From assembly GCA_034509925.1 (NCBI GenBank), contig CM067533.1, forward strand, positions 6,568,035-6,632,034: DNA of 64,000 bases, given 5' to 3'. Source of the DNA: Hirudinaria manillensis. Its lineage: Eukaryota; Annelida; Clitellata; Hirudinida; Hirudinidae. The position numbers and the translations under genes are program-made. Below are positions 39,001 through 49,316 of this stretch, one piece after another (position 1 is the first letter of the stretch; every line of letters begins with the position of its first letter). The notes beneath the pieces were generated by a model. That model had not been told where the DNA came from. It did not search any database and saw only the letters and a program-made list of their open reading frames with translations.

Positions 39001-41368
39001 ATGGTATGTTAGATGAATTGAAAATCTTACAACAAACTGCAAAACACCTTCTTTCAAGCATCTAAAAATGACAGAACGACCCTGAAAACCGTCATGAAAC
39101 AGAATTTCCAATTTCGTTTCAGCTCTCAACTGGTTATTCGAATCTCAGCTCGAAACTGTCAACGTTGACCATCGTTCCGAGGTATTGGTGGGACCTCATC
39201 GATTGCAAGCACAGCTACTACGAATCGCTCTGTCACTATTTGCTGGCACTCGTCTGCTTCAAGTCTCTGAAAGATGATGATGCTGTTGATGATGATGACG
39301 ATGCTGGTGACAAGCGTCATCTGCTTGCATTGGAAGACATCCTGGAGACATCAGCGGATATCACCAAAGATAACCTGGAGTTGTTCGGTGGGATTTGATG
39401 ATGACGACGACGACGATCATGATGATGATGGTTAAATCAAGGCGAACATGATGATAACGTTCACTAATATAGAGATATAGTGATGATGAGCATTCCCCGT
39501 ACTTTTTATGTTTTTTGAACTTTTTCAATTCATTCCAATCAATTCACCAATTAATTCACCAATCAATTCATTGACGTTCCAAACTGTGAATTGTTTGCAG
39601 CCACGTCACACGTCCATTCAAGCGTCCAATGCATTGAAGAAGCTCTGAGGAAGTCCAGGAATCACATAAAACTTCAGTTTTCAGTTCAACATCTTTTTGG
39701 ACAACTCTTGCACAGGTGTATTATTACGCAATATTATAGCTACATCGTGATATTTGCTAATTATATTATATTATCTAATTATCATATTATATAATTAATA
39801 TGTATTCTATTATTGTAAAACTTAACTTTTAAAATGTTTTTGTTAATACTTGATGCAATTTTATATCCATTGTTTAAATATTTTTTTTATTTTTAGTTTT
39901 TAAAAGCATAATTAGTTTTCAAATTATTTTCTCAAATATTTAAACAAATAATTAATTTAATTTATCGAATAATTTGTTTTTTTTTTCAGAACAAAAGAAA
40001 AGTTAGTGGAATTAAAAACCTTTGATCGTCTTGACTCACAATTTCAAAGCATCGTTAAACGTTTGTATCGGTTGTTTTATTGAGTTTTTGTTCGAATTTC
40101 ATTAATTACAATTTTTATTTGACTTTTATTTCAATTAATTAATTATTTTAATTATTAAATAAAAGTTCCATTCAACATTTTTTAATTAAATCAAAATATT
40201 ATGTCTTCAGCTAAGCCTGGGAATGACTTGAAGCCGATTCCTCCATGTTTTTCCAGCTTCCAAGTGAAGGATCTCTTCATGAGATTGGTATGTTGACAAC
40301 AACAACAACAAGAGTCACTTGTCTTAAATCTTTACGAAAATCTTTGTGAGATAAGTGACATGCAAAAGACGACTCACAGGAGACCTTTAGTAACTAATTG
40401 ATCCCTAACTCCACCCAGACCCTACCCTAATCTACCTCTAACCCGCTTCTGACCCTGGTAATCCATGGAAAATCAATAAAACTAAAGTGTTCAGTTTTGC
40501 CTGTCACTTATCCAGATAACATACTACCCATTGATTGTTGCTTTGTAACGTCAAAAAGGAAACTAATAAAGATATAATAATGTCACAAGAGCTTTCTTCG
40601 TTTCCAGGGTTGTCTTTCCATCTTTTCCAGTCAACACAAGTGGAGTCATCCCAGAGTGACAGTCCTGGATCGTTCTGGAGGTCAGGAACTCGGCTTCAGC
40701 GTCAGCGGCGAGCGACCTGCAGTCGTGGCCGCCGTCGAAGCCTCGACTCCTGCCAGCGTCAGTGTTGAATCCTGATAATAATTGTCTGGCAATCAAATGA
40801 AATGAACTCAGTCAAAATGGCAGTAGCTAGAAGCAACTAAATTACTAGATGTTACTCAAGCCGTAGTCATTAAATATTATTTAACCCACACACATATACA
40901 CACAGTAATTTGTAAATTAATTGTATAATAAGTTAATAATAACCTCAGAGAACTTCCATGAAAGCGGGAGACTTCATAATTGCCATTAATGACGTGGACG
41001 TCAAGTGGTTGCCTCACTGTGACGTCATCGAAATGATCAAATCCTCCAAGGAAACTCTCTCCATCACCTTGGTGACACCCAGAAACAAAACCAATTCCGG
41101 ATACCAGGATGACTCAACCTGTACTGACAGCATTGCAAGTAGTGGCACCCTGAAGGATTTTTCTGCAAACCACAAAGATGCTCTTTCTTCCACAAACGCA
41201 TCCAAGAAATCTCTCGTTCTGCAAGATCAAAAGTGGAAAAACTCAAAAATTCTTTCGGTTTTGAAGTCTGAATCGCTCTCCAGGACTTTCCAAACGTTTT
41301 CTAAAAAAATGGCGGGAAGAGAAGAGATCATTAACACTGACAATGTGGTCATCATCGAGAAAAATTGA
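29934..41368 (+). CDS. RHPN: Rhophilin, Rho-GTPase effector (HR1-BRO1-PDZ), 14 exons
   Basis: Rhophilins bind GTP-Rho through HR1 and act on actin organisation. Exons: 29934-30182, 30776-30882, 32626-32775, 35602-35671, 36041-36118, 37845-38107, 38163-38271, 38547-38786, 39123-39387, 39601-39715, 39990-40060, 40211-40287, 40608-40757 and 40949-41368, all phase-consistent, 787 aa (vertebrate rhophilins 650-690). The HR1 region is about residues 70-160 ([20 protein letters not shown]). BRO1 runs from about 170 to 560: [12 protein letters not shown], the hallmark [19 protein letters not shown] then [10 protein letters not shown], and [19 protein letters not shown] is about 613-695, with ELGFSVSG as the carboxylate loop and [15 protein letters not shown]. 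Two acidic, Asn/His-rich tracts encoded by microsatellite-like DNA (37950-38040 and 39270-39312) enlarge BRO1. The intron 38108-38162 is only 55 nt. A TATA box precedes the gene. The C-terminal 90 residues are unassigned. Confidence 0.93.
30900..31141. repeat. (TATAA)n array starting 19 nt after rhophilin exon 2
   Basis: About 240 bp of near-perfect (TATAA)n on the transcript strand. It begins about 19 nt beyond the splice donor that follows 30882, so almost the whole start of the intron is repeat. Confidence 0.97.
31440..32594. repeat. Microsatellite cluster in rhophilin intron 2
   Basis: (GAT/GAC)n at about 31438-31525; ATGATACGGAGTG-type short repeats at about 31685-31825; (CATC)n at about 31929-32025; and (ATT)n at about 32540-32594, which ends some 30 nt before the exon 3 acceptor at 32625. 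The isoleucine- or histidine-rich open frames over these are artefacts. Confidence 0.85.
33806..33936. repeat. 19-bp tandem repeat in rhophilin intron 3
   Basis: Six or seven head-to-tail copies of a 19-bp unit, TCCAATTATTATTCATAAA. The first copies are exact and the last two degenerate. Confidence 0.93.
34900..34997. repeat. (CGTC/CATC)n tetranucleotide array in rhophilin intron 3
   Basis: GTCC units pass into about 20 copies of ATCC, flanked on the right by CATT-rich degenerate DNA to about 35215. The Ser/Ile/His/Pro-rich open frame over it is a repeat artefact. Confidence 0.95.
38279..38343. repeat. (TATAA)n array starting 7 nt after rhophilin exon 7
   Basis: About 65 bp of (TATAA)n on the transcript strand, beginning about 7 nt after the exon end at 38271. 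Confidence 0.96.
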
Positions 41369-42112
41369 TTGAAATTGACCAATTTTCAAATAATTGCTTA
41401 TATTTCAAGTTTAAAAAAAAAGAAACAACAACTGATGTTTCAATTATGAAAGGAAATAGCCTTGTTTTTCACATGAATTCCAGTTTTTTGTTGTCGGTTT
41501 CATATTTCATTTTAATTGTATTTTCAAGATTTTAACGATGGAACGATGTTTCAGAAGCACTTGATCTCATTAAGTGATCATTGATTTGAAGTTTTTTGGA
41601 ACTTTTGGAATTAATTACAACATTTTTTGCTAACCATTTCAACAATATAACGATGTCTTTGCCACATAGACTTTAAATTGCTTCCCTTTCCAAGAAATCT
41701 ATTTGAAACATCTAACAAAATGCAAATTATAACCGTTGCCCAACTAAAATTGACATGATGTTAAATTACATAAATTAACTCTAAATCTTGTATTATTAAT
41801 TAATATATAATTAATTAAGGAAAGTATCCATCGCAGCAGAAAGTATCAAAGATTTTATCACAAAATTTTCTGACCTTTCTCAAGTTAGCCTAATTGCTGC
41901 ATTATCAAAAAGTTAATATGGTATTATTTAACATATATTTATTGCTTTTAAATAATATTGCAAAATTTAAAAAAAAACACTTTAAGCAAATTCTCTTTAA
42001 ATTATTTATCAGATTTACTTTTAAACATGCCAGCACATAATGTAAATAAACTGCAAACTGATGTAAGCGGCCTGCGAGGGACATAAAGTACAACGACTAA
42101 AAAAGTACAAAG
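41369..42112. other. Spacer between rhophilin stop and DPAGT1 start
   Basis: 743 bp of AT-rich sequence that must hold the rhophilin 3' UTR and the DPAGT1 promoter. I see no canonical AATAAA and no clear TATA box. An ATAAAGTA stretch at about 42082 is a weak candidate. Confidence 0.5.
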
Positions 42113-44564
42113 ATGTCTGATATGTCGATAGTAAATTTCTACGTCGTTTTGGCGAACGTATTTTTGTCAATTATTGGCTTCTTTGGTACGAAGCGATTAA
42201 TCTCGAATTGTGGAGATATGTTTATCAAGGCAAATTTGTATGGGATGGATTTGTGCAAAGGTACGAAAAACAAGATGTAAGTATTGTTCGTACTTGTACT
42301 TAACTTGAATTGAAATATTAGTGGATATTTTGTAAAAATTTGAAACTCTTTTAAACAGACCAGAATCCCAGGGTGTACTGTGTGGAGTTGTGTTTCTTGT
42401 CATCATGTTTGTTTTTATTCCCATACCCTTCATTGAATATCTCGCAAAGAGAGGAACTTTTGCTTTTCCATTTCATGAAGTAAATTTTACATATATAAAA
42501 AATTATTAAATAATCTTTAATTTAATGACAAAGTCTTTTTGCTCGGGACTGATTGTTACAGAACATTAATGAAATGAATTTTCAGTGATAACATGTGATA
42601 AAATATGTCTAGAAAAGATAAAAACACCATTGTGACACAGATAAAAATCAATAAAATGCCAACATCATTTGCAGTATGTCGAATTCCTTGCCGCCCTGAT
42701 ATCGATCTGCTGCATGGTTTTTCTGGGCTTTGCAGACGACGTGTTTGACCTCAAGTGGAGGCATAAACTCCTTCTGCCCACCATCGCCTCTCTGCCATTG
42801 CTAATGGTGTACTTGGTGACCTTTGACCTCACTATCATCATCGTGCCTGCCCCGTTCAGGTCGCTCTTTGGCTACAGCATCAACATCGGTTAGTCGTCAG
42901 TTATTAGGATTTGGTTGGATTATCAGATGGATTTCTGAGGAGATTTCTTACAGTTTATTTTTAATTTTAGATTTTTTTACTTAAATATTTTTATCTGCAT
43001 AGGTTATTTGGCATGAAGATGTCTTTTAAAGTTTTTTTTTTTACTTTTTAACTGATTTCTGAAAATGTTTCATTAAAAAAATTTGATTTATGAAGATTAT
43101 AATTTTTCTAAAATTGTTTCTTGAAATATAATTTAACCGGAGTTATTTATTTGCGAATATTTCTCTCGACCTTGAGCATGTTGGCTAAATCAATAGAATA
43201 TTGACTCTGATGTTCTTCAGGAGTGAAATTTATTATTTTTTTATTATTTCATCTGATGCCAAATAATTTTAATTAATTTCTGTCCCTCAAGGAATATTGT
43301 ACTACGTTTACATGGGCATGTTGGCCGTGTTTTGCACCAACGCCATAAACATCATCGCCGGAATAAACGGAATCGAAGTCGGTCAAAGCCTCATCATTTC
43401 GGCGTCTGTCATCGTCTTCAACCTCTTGGAACTCAGCGGTAATTTTGTTTGGTTTTTGTTTTTGTATTTTTTATATATTTGTTGCCATCAACACAATGAG
43501 TTTTGTTTAAGTGGAAAAATATTTTAATATTTTCTAAATTTATGCCTGGAAATTTGAAATTATATAAAAAATGTCCTACAATGATTTTATGGATTCATCA
43601 TTGTTGAAAATAACTAATTTTTATTTTTAAAGATTTAAAGTTCGGCATTTTCAGGTCCACAATGGAACGCTCACCTGTTGTCACTTTACTTCATGATGCC
43701 ATTTTTTGCTGTGTCCTTGGGTCTTTATCACCACAACAAGTGGGTTCATCAAGTAGAAAACATATAAAATAGATCAAATACAAACAATATCCAGTAATGG
43801 GTGCCAACAATCTGTTGCATGCATTTTAATTTAATTATATGAATTTGTGAAAATTATTTTCATGAACTGATCCAAATTTCCACTTCAGATATCCTGCGAA
43901 GGTTTTTGTGGGTGATACGTTCTGCTACTTTTCGGGCATGTCCTTCGCAGTAGTCGCCATCTTGGGCCACTTCAGCAAGACCATGTTGCTCTTTTTCATC
44001 CCTCAAGTCATCAATTTCTTGTACTCTGTGCCTCAACTTTTTAAGTTCATACCCTGTCCAAGGCACAGACTGCCCAGGTAAATTATTGATAAATCCATCA
44101 ACACTCAATCTGCATAAGTCATAATTTTCTTTAATTTTTTTATAAAATTTTACAGGTTCAATCCAGATAAAGACCTGCTTGAAATGAGCACAACCAGATT
44201 TAAATCCTCAGAAATATCTATCTTAGGCCAGCTGATACTCAAAGTCTTTACCACTTTCAGACTGGTTGACCTTAAAAAGGTCAGCAGTGATAATGATGGG
44301 GATTACCTGGAGTGCAATAACCTCACCATCATCAATCTGTTCCTCCATTTTGGAGGACCCACGCACGAAAAGAAACTCACAAACAGGATACTCACGTTCC
44401 AGGTACTGCTTGACCTTTTAACTTGACCTCAAGAGCACCTTTATTAGGCTAACTAACCAGGTAACCTGATGAATAATGCAAATGTTTCTCCCCAACAGAT
44501 CGGGTGCAGCATCGTAGCCCTGTTGATAAGGTACCCCCTCGCCCGTCTATTTTATGAGTCGTGA
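42113..44564 (+). CDS. DPAGT1: UDP-GlcNAc:dolichyl-phosphate GlcNAc-1-P transferase (8 exons)
   Basis: This ER-membrane enzyme (ALG7 in yeast) transfers GlcNAc-1-phosphate from UDP-GlcNAc to dolichyl phosphate. It is the first committed step of N-glycan precursor synthesis and the tunicamycin target. Exons: 42113-42276, 42359-42479, 42675-42888, 43292-43438, 43655-43739, 43889-44077, 44156-44402 and 44499-44564, all phase-consistent, 410 aa (human 408). Visible active-site elements are [16 protein letters not shown] with Asp116-Asp117, [18 protein letters not shown] with Asn186, [12 protein letters not shown] with Asp253, and the cytosolic [12 protein letters not shown] (302-304). Hydrophobic segments throughout fit the ten-helix fold. 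The first residues form a signal-anchor-like helix ([14 protein letters not shown]). The C-terminal [10 protein letters not shown] closely matches vertebrate enzymes. It appears complete and functional. The gene lies tandem to rhophilin and tail-to-tail with EYA. Confidence 0.97.
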
Positions 44565-44752
44565 CGATGACTGAAAACCTGCAGAATCAAATCGTCAGCT
44601 AATTGTATGCCAATTTTTATTTACTAAGTGCCTGTGGTTATGATATTAATTCTTTTGGTGGTAGTTTTCTTTCCTTAAAACGATCCACAATGCTTCTCAT
44701 TGTGCCCCCAAAAAGAAATGCTACACTAAAAAGTACTCAAAGTTGTAATTAG

Positions 44753-44784
<32 letters not shown>

Positions 44785-44870
44785 CATTTTCAATAATTGG
44801 AATACTTGATGATTTTTAATCTATGGCAGTCCGCATTCGCCAGTCAGAAATGCATTTATGTCGATTTGTA

Positions 44871-44876
44871 AATAAA
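44871..44876 (+). terminator. Candidate poly(A) signal of DPAGT1
   Basis: AATAAA, 307 nt after the DPAGT1 stop codon. This is a motif match only. Confidence 0.45.
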
Positions 44877-44919
44877 CGAAACAGGAGTCAAAAGCACCTT
44901 TCACACAACCGATCGCGGG

Positions 44920-44925
44920 TTTATT
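44920..44925 (-). terminator. Candidate poly(A) signal of EYA
   Basis: AATAAA on the minus strand, about 770 nt after the EYA stop codon and only about 45 bp from the opposing DPAGT1 signal. This is a motif match only. Confidence 0.4.
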
Positions 44926-45693
44926 TTGAAGTCATTTCGTCGAACAAAGAAGAAAAAAAAAGTACAGTTAAACATTAAAATTAAAATCCATCCGAAGGAA
45001 GATTAGAACGTCCGAGGTCGTCTGATCGATCGATCGATCGTTGATGGATCGATCTTCGTGCTGGTAGGTCATCGACGTACGACAACAACAACAAGGACGA
45101 CGACGACGACGATCGCAATTCAAGCTTGTTTCACTTTGAAGCTCATGTAGTTCGTGTAGCGCTGGCGTCGTCGCTGACGATTCTCGAGGCGATTTGCAGC
45201 TTGCGTTGGATGCAAAACATGTGTTTATGATACAAGAATGTACAACAATTGTAGCCGACATTTCATCCGCAAAACGGTATAATTAATCTAGCAGCAACAA
45301 ACAAAAAAGTCTTCAGTGAAAATCATCCTTCAATCTCGGGGAAATAAATAAACAATTATGCTGATGAGAAAGTAGCCTACATCCGTCGGAGAGCCACGTT
45401 CTAATTGTCTGAATTCATCGTTGTGAATCATTTAGAAAAGTTTACGATTTAAATGCATAAAAACAACCAGAAAAATAAGTGCAAAGTTAAAAATTCGTGA
45501 AATTTAGACTTATTTAAAGTCCCGGAACACGTCATAAAGTTAAATAAGACTCTAATGGAAGTTGCTCCGAATCCCCATCGTCATCATCACTACCACCAAC
45601 ATCATCGTCATCATCAGTTCGATAACAACCATTGTTGAAGGGGTTTCGCCACCCTATTTGGCCTGGTAAAGGCCAGGGTATGCAAGTGAATAT

Positions 45694-48600
45694 TCAAAGG
45701 TAACCCAAATCGAGGGCGTGGTGAAGGGCAGCCAAGTCGGAGTGGTTGGTGATTCGCCAAAAAGGCCACGTCATCTAAAAGAAAATTTAAGTTTCTTAGT
45801 TTTGGTTTGTTTTGTTTTTCATTTTAATTAGAATGATATGAAATTAATTAATATGCTGATGTGTGGAATCGCCGATCGATCGTACATAAACTGCTGTGAT
45901 GCGATATTACGTCACTTTTGTTGATATGCAATGGCACGCCCTAAAAATCACCTTAACCTTTCCTTAATAAATAATAATAAACAAGCTGGTCAAATCTTGG
46001 AAAGCATCAGCTGGCTTGAAACACACGATTAATTTCGTAATTAACACAACTATAATAGGAGTAACTTACTAACAATTATATATTAAAATTTAATAATCAC
46101 TTAAACCTATTTAAGGCAATCTTGTTTCAAAGCAAGGCGAACATTCATCTACGCTAGTGTAAACAAGGAAATTAAAAAAAGTTACGAAGAAGAATTTACA
46201 ACTAATGCTTATCATAACTAATAAACCCATAATAAAATGTTACGCAACATATCATCACACCACAACAAAACATTAAAACAAATTTTTGGTTCCAAATTAC
46301 AAAAAGAGGCGAGTATTTGCAATCATTACTCAAAAATATTTAACTTCAGATCAAAAACCATCCAACGTTAATCGGATCTCTCAACTCGTAAACAGTATTA
46401 AGTATCGACCAATCAGGTCGAATTTGAATAGCTAATGAGGTGGGACATTGTTTACGTTTAATTAATTAGAAGTTAATTAATCATACCAGCGTAACCAACC
46501 TGTTTGGCTGCAGCCTCTTCATCTCTACCATCGCCGACGACGACGTACGTACATTTCCTTCCGAAACGAGATACAATCCTCTCAAAGCAGCTTTCTTTTC
46601 CTATATATATTTTTTGTAAATTGTTAAAACAATCAATCGTTATGAATTTAAGTAATTAATAATTTAAATAATTTCGGTTCTTTGAAGATCTTTGAGAATA
46701 AAATGACAAATGAAGATATAAGCTTCTCGTTCATTTAAAGTTGATTTGTTGACCACTAGGAAACCATCCGATACGAATGAACTCGAGGGTTAGGGGAGTC
46801 AACGATTAATCACGGTCGCTTGAACCCAAGGGTCAGGGATGTGAATTAATAAAAGTAATTAATTAAAGTTCAATGAACTTACCTATTTTGGTGGCACTGT
46901 AGATGTTCTCGATGCTAAACACGCCGCTCAAACCGTAGAGTAGGACCTTGGCCAGGGCGGGCACCAGTTGGGTCGTGGTCACCAAGACATTTACGCACGT
47001 CGATCTGGAAAATTATTTCCATCCGATGTAATTTATGATGCGCTGTTTTCCATCATTAAATCATTTTCCAAACGTTTGAGGTTCGACGTTGTGGTGTTGC
47101 AGATTAAAAAGCTATAAAAAATGCATTAGACCCCACGACGCCTATCCCAAAGACGGCGGTCACATTGAACGCATCGATCATTATTTACCTCAAGGGCGGA
47201 GAGGATTATTTTTGAAAAAAGAGATTGAATTATTGTTTTATTTTTGGCGAAAATATTTTTATTTATACATTAATACCATTTATATACGCATTTTGGGAGA
47301 TCGAGTTACCATTCCATGCGCGTGGCTTCATCAGCTGCTCAAGTTTATAAAAAATAATAAATCCAACCTAGTGCTTCTCTTCTTATCAATATTCGTTCTT
47401 TTTTAAAATTTTTGGTTAATAACATTTGTACAGCATTTGTAATAGCCCGAAGATATTTTATGTTAAAAATTGCAAGAAAAGGCAAATGAGTATTCAAAAA
47501 AATAAATTTTTAGAAACTTGATATGTTATCACATTTTATCAGTTCAGATAAAACGGACTGTCCTCACAGGATAATCGTAAGACACCACAATCATTTGACA
47601 CCGGGTGTTTACAAAACGCTAGACAAATGGCTAAAAGTGTGCCCAGATATTCAAATTTGAATGCAAGATGTCGAAACAGAGATGGCAGATGGCAAGCAAA
47701 GCAACGTTGGGATTGACATCGGAAGTACTGACCTGGAGTTGATGAGAGAAAGTGATTTAAGGGCCAAGCAGAGCCAGTTGTCAGTAAAGGATTCAATTTC
47801 AGACCTCAGCTGAAGCCACAACTCTCTCTTCTGCGGTCCCAACAAACCTGACGGTGTTTAGAAAATTATTCACGCACTGCAAGCTATAAATATTTGGCAT
47901 AATTCGGTCCTTTTTTATTTTAGAATTAAAAATAAAATGATGAATGGCTGGCTTCCTGTCCAGAAGAAAATACACGAACATAATATAAAAATAAACGCAT
48001 CAGGGAATAAAATTTATCCTCAAAACAATTTTTTTACATGCATTTCCGAAGCAACTCCATAACTTAAACTTAAAACATTTAAAAATACGTTTAGAAATAT
48101 CTAATTTTTAATTTTATTTTTAAATTCTACCTCCGACGTTGTTTCTGTAAGCCATGTAGAGTTCCTTGATTCTCCTGTACCTGAAGGCAAGCTTTCTCAT
48201 CCAGTCCACACCACCCCTGACTCCAGTGGCCAGACACAGGTTGGCGTTCGTGGCGGCAGCCCGGAAGCCGTCGGTCATGAAGTTGTAGTTGCTGCAAGAG
48301 ACGCCAGAGGCGATGAGAAGGCGATATTTGTTATTAAATGTAATTAAATGTTTTTTTTTGTAGGAAAATCATGATTTAATAACTTAACTTAGTTTTAAAA
48401 TGATTATGATGATTATTTAAGGTGATTATGATTCCTGTCTTTTGAAATACGATTATAATCTCTCTTAATAGGATTGAATAATGAAAATATAAATGGCAGA
48501 ATGATTTCTTAAAAATCTAAACCTGGCAGATTCAGAAGCAATTAGGTTACCTACATTTACTAGTTCTGCACGTTTGACATGCAGCCTCGCGATACGATAA

Positions 48601-49262
48601 TAGAAATGAAGACATTTTAGGATGGAACGAGAAACTACAAAGTGAAAGTATTTAGGTCACTCGTAAAAGCAGCGGCAAAAGTGGTCTTTTAAAGCCAATA
48701 GGAAGAGTTTAAAAGAACAAAGAAGCAAGATGAAGGAAGGGTCTCAAATAACCGAGAACGTCCAAACAAATTCAACCCATCGTGCCGTGCAAACGTCTGC
48801 CACGAAGTATTTTCGTGCAGGAAGTGCAAACATTCTTGACGCAACCACATAGTTTCCAATCGCAACAATTGACAGCATTTTTTAAAAAATAATTTTTAAT
48901 TCTTAGCGGACGACATATTATAATAGGTTAATATTCTTAATTTATCGATGCCCAGCCAATCCGGACCACGAATGCAACGAACAAATTCTCTCGCCAGTTA
49001 CTCTCGCCGGGTTCTCATCTCACCTTTGACCTCAAGCAGTGACCCTGACCTTTGCAAATCAGCGAAAATATCAAATTCATCCATTACCAGAGGCCAGAAC
49101 ACCAAGGTAAGAGTTCACCATCCAACTATCCGCTAAATCATTCATTCGTCCACGATCCAAGATCAGATGTAAGAATAGTTTTGGTCTGTTTACTCAAATT
49201 TATTATGTATGAATTTATTTATTAGTATTCTTAGTATTATTACATTATATTATGTTATATTA

Positions 49263-49316
<54 letters not shown>

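Larger units (their letters stand above)
44565..45693. other. Convergent 3' region of DPAGT1 and EYA
   Basis: 1,129 bp between the two stop codons. It contains an (ATT)n run at about 44757-44783, a GATC-repeat patch at about 45025-45053, and opposing AATAAA hexamers at 44871-44876 (+) and 44920-44925 (-). The 97-codon minus-strand frame at 44968-45261 lies in the presumed EYA 3' UTR and has no recognisable content. Confidence 0.6.
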
